Part shown: positions 1 through 8,295 of the stretch, in pieces
Numbering within the stretch: the stretch's first letter is position 1
Layout: each line of letters starts with the position of its first letter
Assembly (NCBI RefSeq): GCF_003202235.1
Contig: NZ_MASU01000001.1
Location: forward strand, 371,769 to 435,768
Origin: Prauserella flavalba
GTDB lineage: Bacteria > Actinomycetota > Actinomycetes > Mycobacteriales > Pseudonocardiaceae
Length of the DNA stretch: 64,000 bases
Direction: 5' to 3'
Translations under genes and position numbers: made by a program
The notes under the pieces: generated by a model
Told to the model about the DNA's origin: nothing
Seen by the model: the letters and a program-made list of their open reading frames with translations, nothing else
Database searches by the model: none

Positions 1-2178
1 GATGTTCTTGAGGCTCTTGCCCATCTTGCCGTATTCCTGGCTGACCTCTTCGCCGTTGTAGAAGAACCTGCCGTCCTTCTCCTCGACCTCGTCGGCGGGC
101 ACGTAGAAGCCGCGGGCATCCACGTAGGCGTAGGCCTGGATGTAGCCCTGGTTGAACAGCTTGCGGTAGGGCTCCTTCGACGACACGTGGCCGAGGTCGA
201 ACAGCACCTTGTGCCAGAAGCGCGCGTACAGCAGGTGCAGCACGGCGTGCTCGACGCCGCCGACGTACAGGTCCAGCCCGCCGGGGTCGTTGACGCCGTG
301 CTCGGCAGGCCTCGGCCCCATCCAGTACTTCTCGTTCTCGGGGTCGACGAACCGGTCGTCGTTGGTGGGATCGATGTAGCGCAGCTGGTACCAGCACGAA
401 CCGGCCCACTGCGGCATGACGTTGGTGTCGCGGCGGTACTTCTTCGGCCCGTCGCCGAGGTCCAGCGTCACCTCGACCCAGTCGGTGGCCTTGGCCAGCG
501 GGGGCTGCGGCTCGGAGTCGGCGTCCTCGGGGTCGAACGTCTTGGGCGAGTAGTCCTCGACGTCGGGCAGCTCGAGCGGCAGCTGGTCCTCCGGCAGCGC
601 GATCGGCAGGCCGTCCTCGTCGTAGACGATCGGGAACGGCTCACCCCAGTAGCGCTGCCGCGCGAACAGCCAGTCGCGCAGCTTGTACTGCACGGTGCCC
701 TCGCCGTGGCCGTGCTCCTCCAGCCACGCGGTGATCGCCTTCTTGGCGTCCTCGACGCCCATGCCGTTCAGGCTCAGGTCCTCGTTCGAGGAGTTGATCG
801 CCGGGCCTTCGCCGGTGAACGCCTCGCCGTCGAAGCCCTCGCTCGGCTGCACCGTGCGGATGATGCCGAGGCCGAACTTCTTCGCGAAGTCCCAGTCACG
901 CTGGTCCTGGCCGGGCACGGCCATGATCGCGCCGGTGCCGTAGCCCATCAGCACGTAGTCGGCGATGAACACCGGGATCTGCTCGCCGTTCACCGGGTTG
1001 ACCGCGAACGAGCCGGTGAAGACGCCGGTCTTGTCCTTGTTCTCCTGCCGGTCCAGTTCGGACTTGCGCGACGCCTCGCGGCGGTAGGCGGAAACGGCCT
1101 CCGCCGGCGTCGCGGCGCCGCCGGTCCAGCGCTCGTCGGTGCCCTCCGGCCACTCGCCCGCCGTCAGCCTCTCGACCAGCGGGTGCTCGGGCGCCAGCAC
1201 CATGTACGTGGCGCCGAACAGCGTGTCGGGCCGGGTCGTGAAGACCTCGATGCGCGCGTCACCCGCGGCGAAGCGCACGTTCGCGCCGCGCGAGCGGCCG
1301 ATCCAGTTGCGCTGCATCGTCTTGATCTGCTCTGGCCAGTCCAGCAGCTCCAGGTCGTCGACCAGGCGGTCGGCGTAGGAGGTGATGCGCATCATCCACT
1401 GGCGCAGGTTCTTGCGGAACACCGGGAAGTTGCCGCGCTCGCTGCGGCCGTCCGGCGTGACCTCCTCGTTGGCCACGACCGTGCCCAGGCCGGGAGCCCA
1501 GTTCACGGGGGCGTCGGAGATGTAGACCAGGCGGTGGGAGTCGATGATCTCGCGCTGCTCGACGCGGCTCAGCTCGCCCCACGGGCGGCCGTCCGGCGTC
1601 GCGCGCGTGCCGTCCTCGTACTCCTTCTCCAGGTCGGCAATCGGGCGCGCCCTGTCCTGCTTCTCGTCGTAGTACGAGTTGAAGATCTGCAGGAAGATCC
1701 ACTGCGTCCAGCGGTAGTACTCGACGTCGGTGGTGGCGATGGAGCGCCGCTCGTCGTGGCCGAGGCCCAGCGCGCGCAGCTGGCGGCGCATGTTGGCGAT
1801 GTTCGCCTCGGTGGTGGTGCGCGGGTGCGTGCCCGTCTGCACCGCGTACTGCTCGGCGGGCAGCCCGAAGGCGTCGTAGCCCAGCGTGTGCAGCACGTTG
1901 CGCCCGATCATGCGGTTGTACCGCGCGAACGTGTCGACGCCGATGTAGCCGAGCGGGTGCCCGACGTGCAGGCCGCCGCCTGAGGGGTACGGGAACATGT
2001 CCTGGACGAACAGCTTGTCCGAGGGCAGCTGCTTGTCCTGCTCGGCGAGCGGACCGACCGGGTTGGGCGCGTGGTAGGTCCCGTGGTCGGCCCAGTAGTC
2101 CTGCCAGCGCCGCTCGATCTGCCCGGCCAGCGCCGCGGTGTAGCGGTGGGCCGGAGTCGTCTCGGTGCCGTCTGTCAT
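1..2178 (-). CDS. leuS: Leucine--tRNA ligase, 5' part (runs off the window)
   Basis: This class I aminoacyl-tRNA synthetase charges tRNA-Leu with leucine in the cytoplasm. The visible 726 codons begin at an ATG at 2178 ([17 protein letters not shown]). They contain the HIGH-type motif as HVGHPLGY near residue 60, the editing-domain stretch with [21 protein letters not shown], and finish at the class I lysine loop as [10 protein letters not shown] at residues 717-726. The C-terminal anticodon-binding part lies outside the window. The 179 bp upstream hold a short leucine-rich open frame and two hairpins, suggesting attenuation by leucyl-tRNA supply. Family identity is certain. Confidence 0.97.
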   Translation of the reverse strand, partial: MTDGTETTPAHRYTAALAGQIERRWQDYWADHGTYHAPNPVGPLAEQDKQLPSDKLFVQDMFPYPSGGGLHVGHPLGYIGVDTFARYNRMIGRNVLHTLGYDAFGLPAEQYAVQTGTHPRTTTEANIANMRRQLRALGLGHDERRSIATTDVEYYRWTQWIFLQIFNSYYDEKQDRARPIADLEKEYEDGTRATPDGRPWGELSRVEQREIIDSHRLVYISDAPVNWAPGLGTVVANEEVTPDGRSERGNFPVFRKNLRQWMMRITSYADRLVDDLELLDWPEQIKTMQRNWIGRSRGANVRFAAGDARIEVFTTRPDTLFGATYMVLAPEHPLVERLTAGEWPEGTDERWTGGAATPAEAVSAYRREASRKSELDRQENKDKTGVFTGSFAVNPVNGEQIPVFIADYVLMGYGTGAIMAVPGQDQRDWDFAKKFGLGIIRTVQPSEGFDGEAFTGEGPAINSSNEDLSLNGMGVEDAKKAITAWLEEHGHGEGTVQYKLRDWLFARQRYWGEPFPIVYDEDGLPIALPEDQLPLELPDVEDYSPKTFDPEDADSEPQPPLAKATDWVEVTLDLGDGPKKYRRDTNVMPQWAGSCWYQLRYIDPTNDDRFVDPENEKYWMGPRPAEHGVNDPGGLDLYVGGVEHAVLHLLYARFWHKVLFDLGHVSSKEPYRKLFNQGYIQAYAYVDARGFYVPADEVEEKDGRFFYNGEEVSQEYGKMGKSLKNI

Positions 2179-2222
2179 CGCCGAACCTTCCCGTGCTTGT
2201 TACCTGCTCCAGAAACAACGCG

Positions 2223-2250
2223 ACCCCTCAGCCACCAGGGCGTGAGGGGT
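2223..2250 (-). terminator. Candidate leuS attenuator hairpin
   Basis: On the leuS strand an 8-bp stem ACCCCTCA/TGAGGGGT continues into GCC/GGC around a 5-nt loop and is followed by a U-rich run (GTTGTTTC). It stands between the leucine leader peptide and leuS. A second small palindrome, CCGGAGCCTCCGG at 2261-2273, directly follows the leader stop and could be part of a competing fold. Confidence 0.5.
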
Positions 2251-2275
2251 TCGCCGCACCGGCCGGAGCCTCCGG

Positions 2276-2314
2276 TCAGTGCGGCCGGCTAAGGAGCAGG
2301 CTGGCCGAATGCAC
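2276..2314 (-). CDS. Putative leucine leader peptide of leuS
   Basis: A 12-codon frame (GTG start, TGA stop) reads VHSASLLLSRPH and has three consecutive leucine codons, CTG CTC CTT. It lies about 100 nt before leuS on the same strand. A TACCAT sequence at the right distance for a -10 box sits just upstream and no ribosome binding site is visible, so the transcript could be leaderless. Ribosome stalling at the leucine codons would be expected to alter folding of the downstream hairpins. The peptide and codon run are seen; the attenuation role is inferred from leuA-type leaders. Confidence 0.6.
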   Translation of the reverse strand: MHSASLLLSRPH

Positions 2315-2357
2315 GGCTTTATGGTAGCCACCCCCGCCAGCGGGTTTTCCGAAGGCC

Positions 2358-3470
2358 CTACCTCAGGGCCAGCGCGATGACCTGCGTCACCTGGCCGCCG
2401 GAGAAGTTGTCGTCGCTCACGAGCAGCAGGCTGCGCTCGCCGGTGGCAAGCCTCGGACCCCACGTCATGCCCTCGACGTTGTCGACGTGCTCCAGCGGCA
2501 GGTCCGCCAGATCGGCCACGAGCCGCTTGCGCACGGGCTTCACCTTCTTCGCCCCGGCGAGCGAGTCCACCCTGAGCACGTTCGTGGCGCCGCTGGTGTC
2601 GATCTCGAAGATCCGGACACGGTTGCCCACCCCGCTCACATAGGCGCGCTCCAGCACGAGGAACCGCGTCGGATCCGCGTGGCCGGCGGCGAGGATCGAC
2701 ACGACGCCGTTGTTGGCCGAACCACCGGGTGCGGGCGCGGCGAAGATCGGCTCCTGCTCGTAGGCGTACTGGGCGAGCACCGGGCCGCGCCTGGCCTGCA
2801 CGGTGATGCGCGAGAGGGCGCCGTGCTCGGGGGTCGCCTCCGGCCCGTCCTGCAGCAGCGGCCCCTCCAGCGCGGTGACCACGAGCGAGCCGAGGCCCGC
2901 GAACGTCATGCCCTCCAGCACCTGGTTCCGCCGGGGACCCGCCGTCTCGGTCATCCGCTCGTTGTCCGGGATCGGCAGGTCGCGCACGTACGCACCGGTG
3001 GGCGTGGCCTCCCGCACGGAGGGGTCGGACAAGACCGTCGCGCTGCGCTCGCCCTCCTGGCTCCAGTAGTAGCCGCCACGCCACGGGTCCACGCGCAGCT
3101 CCTCGGGATCGACCGAATTCGCCGGGTACGGCGTCCCGTCGGGGCGGGTGAACGGGTGCGTGCCGGTGAAGGTCACCTCGCCGAGGCCGTCGGCGCTCAC
3201 GTCGATGTCGGCCGTGTAGAAGCGGGCGGGCTGCAGCTGCGAGCGGTCGTCGCTGACGAGGACGTACCCGCCGGTGCGCGGGTCGCGGTCGATGCCGGAG
3301 AGCCCGCCCACGGTGGTGCCCTCGAACGGCATCGCGTTCGGCACCGTGGTGACGCCGAGCAGCCGGACATCGGGGGAGTGCGCCGAGGCGGCGGGAACGG
3401 TCACGAGCGTGAGCGACAGCGCGCCGAGCAGGCCGGTCGCGAGGAAGGTGCGGGACATGGCCTTCAGCAC
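2358..3470 (-). CDS. Secreted esterase-like activity of phytase family protein
   Basis: The 370-residue protein begins with a signal peptide: a short charged start, hydrophobic LLGALSLTLVTV, then an ASA-type cleavage site. The mature part has the GGLSGIDRDPRTGGYVLVSDD and EGMTW/LVSDDNFS motifs of the beta-propeller family annotated as esterase-like activity of phytase (PF13449). Substrate is unknown. The GTG at 3470 and an in-frame ATG at 3458 are both possible starts; neither has a clear ribosome binding site, and the signal peptide fits the ATG slightly better. It is divergent from the SdpI-like gene, 32 bp away. Confidence 0.85.
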   Translation of the reverse strand: MLKAMSRTFLATGLLGALSLTLVTVPAASAHSPDVRLLGVTTVPNAMPFEGTTVGGLSGIDRDPRTGGYVLVSDDRSQLQPARFYTADIDVSADGLGEVTFTGTHPFTRPDGTPYPANSVDPEELRVDPWRGGYYWSQEGERSATVLSDPSVREATPTGAYVRDLPIPDNERMTETAGPRRNQVLEGMTFAGLGSLVVTALEGPLLQDGPEATPEHGALSRITVQARRGPVLAQYAYEQEPIFAAPAPGGSANNGVVSILAAGHADPTRFLVLERAYVSGVGNRVRIFEIDTSGATNVLRVDSLAGAKKVKPVRKRLVADLADLPLEHVDNVEGMTWGPRLATGERSLLLVSDDNFSGGQVTQVIALALR

Positions 3471-3502
3471 ACCGCATCAGGGTGTCGACAAGGTGACCTG
3501 GA

Positions 3503-3961
3503 ATGGAACGTATTCTCGGCTGCGTGTTCGTGGTCGCGTTGATTCCCGTGGTACTCGGCGTTCTGGTCGGCTGGGGTGGCTTCCTCGGCCTGCGGGAGAA
3601 ACTCCCCCGCGATCGCGGCGCCGGGGTGCGCACCGCGGCCACGCTGCGCAGCGACGAGGCGTTCCGCGTCGCCAACAAGGTCGCCGGCCTGCCGACCGTC
3701 GCCGCCGGTGCGGTGGGCGTGCTCGCCGGCGCGGCCGGGCTGGTGATGCCCAACGCGGTCGGCGTGATCATCGCCGCGGTGGTGGGCCTGCTCGGCATGT
3801 TCCTGCTCGTGGCGGGAGGCGGAGTGCTCGGCCACCGGGCGGCCGCCGCGGTTCCCGCGCCGAAGGAGGCCCCGGCAGGCTGTGCGGGCTGCGCGTGCGG
3901 TGCCGGTGGCTGCTCCGCGCTGAGCGGTACCGGAGCCGACTCGGCAACCCCTGCGTCCTGA
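3503..3961 (+). CDS. SdpI-like membrane protein with cysteine-rich tail
   Basis: This 152-residue protein has three predicted membrane segments: residues 5-27, a central stretch around AAGAVGVLAGAAGLV, and GVIIAAVVGLLGMFLLVAGGG. The spacing and the R-S-D-E-A-F-R-VANKVAG motif resemble the SdpI family of small integral membrane proteins, one member of which protects Bacillus from the SdpC toxin. The C-terminal tail is unusual: it carries CAGCACGAGGC, four cysteines in 11 residues, which could bind a metal. No toxin gene is adjacent, so a role in immunity is not supported here. Confidence 0.7.
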   Translation: MERILGCVFVVALIPVVLGVLVGWGGFLGLREKLPRDRGAGVRTAATLRSDEAFRVANKVAGLPTVAAGAVGVLAGAAGLVMPNAVGVIIAAVVGLLGMFLLVAGGGVLGHRAAAAVPAPKEAPAGCAGCACGAGGCSALSGTGADSATPAS

Positions 3962-3975
3962 GCGCGGGCGCTGGT

Positions 3976-3993
3976 GCCGACCCAGCTGTCGGC
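3976..3993. terminator. Hairpin between convergent genes
   Basis: GCCGAC/GTCGGC pair around a 6-nt loop in the 88-bp gap between the SdpI-like gene and yqgE, which converge. There is no U-tract, so this is only a plausible bidirectional terminator. Confidence 0.35.
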
Positions 3994-4049
3994 GCTCGCC
4001 AAGGTGACGAGCTCGCACCGTGGGGTCCGAGGGTCGCCCCCGGAAAGAC

Positions 4050-4697
4050 TCAGTTCCTCTGCAAGTCCCCAGGGTGCGTAGCCAGTAGCGCTGTCGGCAG
4101 CCCCTGCCGGCGCAGTACCTGACCCCACAGGTCCCGCTTCGGAGTCGCGAGCACGTCGCTGGGCAACGCGGGCACGATCAGCCAGTCGCCCCGGTCGATC
4201 TCCCCGGCCAGCTGCCCCGAATCCCAGCCCGCGTAACCGGCGAACACCCGCAGCCCGCGCACCTTCGGCACGAGCGTGTCCGGATCGGCGTCGAGGTCGA
4301 CGAGCGCGACGGGACCGCGCACCGCGATCACCCCTGGCACACTCGCGGCGGTCTCGCCCGTGCGCAGAGCGGCGAGGCACAGCGCCGTCTTCTTCTCGAC
4401 CGGTCCGCCGACGAACACCGCCTGCGGTTCCACCACGTGCTCACCCCAGCTCGGCAGCACCTCGTCGACGGGGACATCACTGGGCCGGTTGAGCACGACC
4501 CCGAGGGTGCCCTCGTCGCGGTGATCGATCACGAAGACCACGGTCCTGCGAAAGTTCGGGTCGAACATCGTGGGGGCAGCGACCAGGAGTGTGCCTGGCT
4601 CAACCTCGGCGTCCGCTCGCACCCGTACATGATCCCACTCGCGCCGCGGGCCGGAGTCACGGTGCTGTGTCAACTCGCGACGCCACGCCGGGGCCAT
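4050..4697 (-). CDS. YqgE/AlgH family protein
   Basis: A cytosolic protein of the UPF0301 (YqgE/AlgH) family, whose biochemical role is unresolved. Diagnostic segments are GTLLVAAPTMFDPNFRRTVVFVIDH, GTLGVVLNRPS, VFVGGPV and RVFAGYAGWDSGQLAGEI. The track-length start at 4697 gives 215 residues, about 30 more than the usual start just before the GTLLVA block, so a downstream GTG is a serious alternative. It diverges from the MFS gene with only 24 bp between them. Confidence 0.9.
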   Translation of the reverse strand: MAPAWRRELTQHRDSGPRREWDHVRVRADAEVEPGTLLVAAPTMFDPNFRRTVVFVIDHRDEGTLGVVLNRPSDVPVDEVLPSWGEHVVEPQAVFVGGPVEKKTALCLAALRTGETAASVPGVIAVRGPVALVDLDADPDTLVPKVRGLRVFAGYAGWDSGQLAGEIDRGDWLIVPALPSDVLATPKRDLWGQVLRRQGLPTALLATHPGDLQRN

Positions 4698-4707
4698 CGA
4701 ACGGGCC

Positions 4708-4713
4708 TAAGCT
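4708..4713 (+). promoter_or_regulatory. Possible -10 box of a leaderless MFS transcript
   Basis: TAAGCT lies 8 nt before the GTG of the MFS gene and no Shine-Dalgarno sequence is present, a layout typical of leaderless actinobacterial messages. No convincing -35 was identified. Confidence 0.3.
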
Positions 4714-4721
4714 GAGAACTT

Positions 4722-6002
4722 GTGACAGCGGGAGCGCAGACGAGGGCAAGGCTTGCCGTGCCCCGCGCGCTGCTGGGCATCCCCGAGTTCCGGAAGCTGC
4801 TCTACCTGCGGTTCTCCATGCACTGGGGTGACGGCGCCTTCCAGGCGGGCCTCGCCGGTGCGGTGCTGTTCAACCCCGAGCGCGCGGCCGACGCGGCCAC
4901 CATCGCGGGCGGGTTCGCCGCGCTGCTCCTGCCGTACTCGGTGGTCGGCCCGTTCGCGGGCGCGCTGCTCGACCGCTGGGACCGCCGGCGTGTGCTGGTC
5001 GTGGCGAACATCCTGCGCGGACTCGCCGTCGTCGCGGCGGCCGCGGCCGTCGGCGCGGGAGTGGAGGGCCTGCCGCTGTTCTCACTGGCACTGCTCGTGA
5101 TGGGCATCTCGCGCTTCGCGGGCGCAGGGCTCTCGGCGTCACTGCCCCATGTGGTGCCCGCCGAACGGATCGTCACCGCCAACGCCTTCTCGGCCACCGT
5201 CGGCGCCACGATCGCCGTACTCGGCGGCGCGTGCGCGATCGGCCTGCGGGCGGTCTTCGGCACCGGCGACACCGGCTCGGCGTGGACGACCTCGTTCGCC
5301 GTGCTCGGTTCCGTGCTGGGCGCCGTGCTCGCGACCCGGTTCGCCAGGGGCAGCCTCGGCCCGGACACCGTGGACGAGCCCGCGAACGCGTTCGTCGCCG
5401 TCGCCGCGGGTCTGGTCTCCGGAGCGAAGGCGGCGGCCCGCACGCCGAGCGTGCGAGCCGGGCTCATCGCGCTGCTGGCCCACCGCGCGGCGTTCGGGAT
5501 CTCCCTGCTGCTCACCGTGCTGCTGATGCGCTACTCGTTCACCGACGTCGGCCCACTGAAGGCAGGGTTGCCGGGACTCGGGCAGGTCGCGCTGATGGGC
5601 GGCGCCGGGATCCTGCTCGCCGGGCTGCTGACGCCGAAGGCCGTGTCCCGGTTCGGCAGGCGCAGGGTGGTGGTGTGCGGGCTCGGGGTGGCCGCGGCCG
5701 CGCAGGCGGGGCTCGGGCTGCCGCTCGTGCTGCCCACGGTGCTGCTGGCCGCGTTCGTGATCACGGCGGGCGGTCAGGTGATCAAGCTGTGCGTGGACGC
5801 CGCCGTGCAGCGCGACGTCGGCGACGAGGCCCGAGGCCGGGTCTTCGCGCTCTACGACACCCTGTTCAACACCATGCAGGTGGCCGCGGTGTCGTTCGCG
5901 GCCGCGTTCGCGCCGCTCGACGGGTACTCACCGGGCCTGCTCGTGGTCGCGACAGTGCTCTACCTCGTCGGTATCGCCGGATATCTCGTCGCCACCCGTT
6001 AG
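4722..6002 (+). CDS. MFS transporter
   Basis: A 426-residue inner-membrane protein with about 12 hydrophobic helices. It contains the major facilitator loop 2-3 motif as GALLDRWDRRRVLVVAN and an equivalent FGRRRVVVCGLG in the second half. It resembles the branch of proton-driven drug/metabolite exporters common in actinobacteria; the substrate cannot be told from sequence. GTG start at 4722. The next gene begins 9 bp after its stop, so the two are probably cotranscribed. Confidence 0.9.
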   Translation: MTAGAQTRARLAVPRALLGIPEFRKLLYLRFSMHWGDGAFQAGLAGAVLFNPERAADAATIAGGFAALLLPYSVVGPFAGALLDRWDRRRVLVVANILRGLAVVAAAAAVGAGVEGLPLFSLALLVMGISRFAGAGLSASLPHVVPAERIVTANAFSATVGATIAVLGGACAIGLRAVFGTGDTGSAWTTSFAVLGSVLGAVLATRFARGSLGPDTVDEPANAFVAVAAGLVSGAKAAARTPSVRAGLIALLAHRAAFGISLLLTVLLMRYSFTDVGPLKAGLPGLGQVALMGGAGILLAGLLTPKAVSRFGRRRVVVCGLGVAAAAQAGLGLPLVLPTVLLAAFVITAGGQVIKLCVDAAVQRDVGDEARGRVFALYDTLFNTMQVAAVSFAAAFAPLDGYSPGLLVVATVLYLVGIAGYLVATR

Positions 6003-6011
6003 GGTGAGGCT

Positions 6012-6284
6012 GTGACCATTGCTGGTAACGCAGCGTCGGCGACCGTCACATCGCGAGACGGGCTCGTCCGCGCCACCGTCGACTCCACCGGAACACTGAC
6101 CGGGCTCGAGTTCGCGCCCACCGCGTTCGACGGCAACGATCCGGCGTCGCTCGCCAGGACCGTGCTCGACGTCGTCCGCCAGGGCACGAGCAGGGCCCAG
6201 CAGCACGAGCCCTCGGCGCCCGCTCCGCCACCGGTGCCACCGAGGCCGACACCCAGGCGCAATCGGCACGTCCGCCAGGTTTAA
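6012..6284 (+). CDS. YbaB/EbfC-like small protein
   Basis: A 90-residue protein whose first 60 residues (ATVTSRDGLVRATVDSTGTLTGLEF, then ASLARTVLDVVRQG) match the beta-strand plus helix layout of the YbaB/EbfC nucleoid-associated family. The C-terminus is a proline/arginine-rich tail (APPPVPPRPTPRRNRH). It starts at GTG 9 bp after the MFS gene and ends 30 bp before the TNT-domain gene. Short YbaB-like proteins are often encoded next to secreted or polymorphic-toxin genes in actinobacteria, so a link to the downstream protein is likely but unproven. Confidence 0.65.
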   Translation: MTIAGNAASATVTSRDGLVRATVDSTGTLTGLEFAPTAFDGNDPASLARTVLDVVRQGTSRAQQHEPSAPAPPPVPPRPTPRRNRHVRQV

Positions 6285-6314
6285 TGAAGGTGAGGTGACC
6301 GAGGGGGGAACGGC

Positions 6315-8237
6315 GTGCGCTACCGAGTCGAGGTGGCCGACCGGCCTGACGCGCTCTACGCGTTGTGGAACGGCCACATTTTCCGAGCACAGCGATCGAC
6401 GGCGGACGAAAGCGTCCTGCTGATCGCCCGGCCGGGCGAGGCGCCCGAGGGCTTCGACACCGAGTGGAACGGCTCGCCCGCGAAGGTCGTTCCGGCCGCC
6501 GAGGCGAACGCGACGTTCGGCATCCACACCTACTGCATGTACGACGACGAGCCCTACCGCGTCGAGCCTCGCTCCGGTGACGGTGAGCTGACGCTGCGCT
6601 GGGCCGGTCGCGACGAGCGCGTCGCCGCCGAGCTGGGGCTCACCGACTTCACCACCACGACAGACGACCCAGAGAGCCTGACCGTCCTCTGGCAGGAGCG
6701 ACACGACTTCACCGAGGACGGCGCGCCGCGCAGCGAGCCGGGCAGCGGCGACACGCAGGCCCTGCTGCGGGCGATCGGTCGCACGATCTTGAGCTTCCTG
6801 CCTTCGGGCTGGCAGCGGGTCGGCGCGCGGTTCCGCCAGGTCGGCGACTACTCCGAGCTGGAGGTGCGGGCCGTCGCGGGCGACGTGGCCGTGTCGCTGT
6901 CGGCTCCCCCCGAGCTGGGTCAGCTGTTCGGCCAGCTGCGCTCCGCGATGTACGAACCCGACACGGGCACCTGGTTCCAGGGCACGTTCACGCTCGACTC
7001 CGAGTCGAACTTCGACTTCGACTACGACGCCGAGGCCGAGCCGGAATGGCGGCTCGCGCCGGAGGGCCGCACCACGGCCCGCAGCTACGAGGTCGAGCTC
7101 GGCTACTACCCGCGCAAGCACGTGCCGGCGTGGCTCGCCGCGAAGGCCGGCCTGCCGCTGGATGTGAGCTTCCGGCTCGCGAGGGTGGTCGACAGCCACG
7201 CCGAGGGCGACAAGCCCGTGGTCAACCGCCCGCCCGTGCCACAGGACGAGGTGCCGCGCATCCTCGGCTACCTCTACCGCGCCCCGGTCGCGACCGGACG
7301 GCCCGGTGCGCTCCCTGACATCTTCGTGCCGGGCGGCGCCCCCAACGTGCCGGACGCGTTCCACACCGACGGCGTGTGGATCTGGCCCGCCGCCGTGCCC
7401 CACTACCTCCGCAAGTACGGAGTCCCGCCCGAGGGCGAGCTGCTCGACCACATCCGCGCGCAGGACTACCGCACGCCCTACGTTCCGCAGCGAGTGCGGG
7501 CGACCGCGGAGGCCGAAGTCACCGGACGGCCCCACCCGCCGCAGATCGCCGAGGACCTCGCCGAGCCCGACGCCGTCACCAGGGCCGAGCGCGGCGAAGA
7601 GCCGAGGCCGCCGCTGCGCGCCTCCCAGGTGCTGCGCGTGCTGCGCACGCGCCTCGCCGAGTACGGCGTCGCCGAGAGCGCGTACCGGATCGGCGAGACC
7701 GCCGAGGGCGCGTGGTGCCTGCGCCGCACACCACACGGCTGGGAGGTCGCGCCCTACGCCGACGGCGAGCCCGTCGCGCCGAGGTACTTCCCGCGCGTGC
7801 AGGCCGCGGCCGAGGCGCTGCTCGGCGCGGTGCTGCTGCTGCCGGGCCGGGCCAGGCAGGGGGTGCCGGAGGACGCCGAGGCGAACGAGCCGCCCGCGCA
7901 CGCCACGGATTGGGCGATCCTGCCGCTGCGCGGCGAGCCGCCGCTGACGTACTACCGGAACAAGCGCCTGGTCACGCTGCCCGTCGGTACCGTGCTGCGG
8001 CGCTACGGCAACGAGGGCGGCAACCTCGCCCACCCGCGGGACACGCCGTTTGCGACGACGTCGCTGGCGTTCGAGCGGGAGCACGACGTGCACGACTACG
8101 AGGTGCGCAGGCCGATTCGCGTGCTCACGGGCGTGACCCTGCCGTGGGGTCCGCTGCCCGGCGGAGCGATCGCCTACCTGCTGCCCCGTGCGATCGGGCA
8201 CCACGTCGAAACGGGCGCCCTCGAACGGCGGGCATGA
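6315..8237 (+). CDS. Multidomain protein with C-terminal TNT (NAD glycohydrolase-like) domain
   Basis: This 640-residue protein has no signal peptide or membrane segment. Residues about 1-130 are an unassigned domain. Residues about 135-245 (ending LRSAMYEPDTGTWFQGTFTL, then DFDYDAEAEPEW) resemble the YezG-like immunity fold. Residues about 550-640 match the TNT domain of the M. tuberculosis necrotizing toxin CpnT: GTVLRRYGNEGG, DTPFATTSL, PWGPLPGG. The arginine of the first motif is present (R562/R563), but the position where I expect the catalytic glutamine (GGxxQY) reads GGAIAY, alanine at 620. It may therefore be inactive or altered. GTG start preceded by GAGGGGGGA. Confidence 0.75.
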   Translation: MRYRVEVADRPDALYALWNGHIFRAQRSTADESVLLIARPGEAPEGFDTEWNGSPAKVVPAAEANATFGIHTYCMYDDEPYRVEPRSGDGELTLRWAGRDERVAAELGLTDFTTTTDDPESLTVLWQERHDFTEDGAPRSEPGSGDTQALLRAIGRTILSFLPSGWQRVGARFRQVGDYSELEVRAVAGDVAVSLSAPPELGQLFGQLRSAMYEPDTGTWFQGTFTLDSESNFDFDYDAEAEPEWRLAPEGRTTARSYEVELGYYPRKHVPAWLAAKAGLPLDVSFRLARVVDSHAEGDKPVVNRPPVPQDEVPRILGYLYRAPVATGRPGALPDIFVPGGAPNVPDAFHTDGVWIWPAAVPHYLRKYGVPPEGELLDHIRAQDYRTPYVPQRVRATAEAEVTGRPHPPQIAEDLAEPDAVTRAERGEEPRPPLRASQVLRVLRTRLAEYGVAESAYRIGETAEGAWCLRRTPHGWEVAPYADGEPVAPRYFPRVQAAAEALLGAVLLLPGRARQGVPEDAEANEPPAHATDWAILPLRGEPPLTYYRNKRLVTLPVGTVLRRYGNEGGNLAHPRDTPFATTSLAFEREHDVHDYEVRRPIRVLTGVTLPWGPLPGGAIAYLLPRAIGHHVETGALERRA

Positions 8238-8241
8238 CGCA

Positions 8242-8290
8242 CCCCAAGGCCACCTTTGGTGCGCTCAACGCAACAAAGGTGGCCTTGGGG
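8242..8290. terminator. Long hairpin, copy 1 of a repeated family
   Basis: A perfect 16-bp stem (CCCCAAGGCCACCTTT and its complement) encloses a 17-nt loop that itself can pair as GTGCG/CGCAAC. It fills the gap between the converging TNT-domain and histidine kinase genes and probably terminates both. A second hairpin at 21838-21904 shares the AAGGCCACC stem and the TGCGTTGA(A/G)CGCA loop core. Confidence 0.75.
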
Positions 8291-8295
8291 GCACG

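Noticed and set aside
187..1983. Long plus-strand open frame opposite leuS (598 codons) and similar long frames opposite most genes
   Set aside because: Antisense shadows typical of GC-rich DNA; composition is Arg/Ala/Val/His-rich without motifs, and the opposite strand has a clear gene.
5928..8204. 758-codon minus-strand frame opposite the TNT-domain gene
   Set aside because: Low-complexity Arg/Val/Gly/Leu translation with no domain; the plus strand carries the convincing gene and ribosome binding site.
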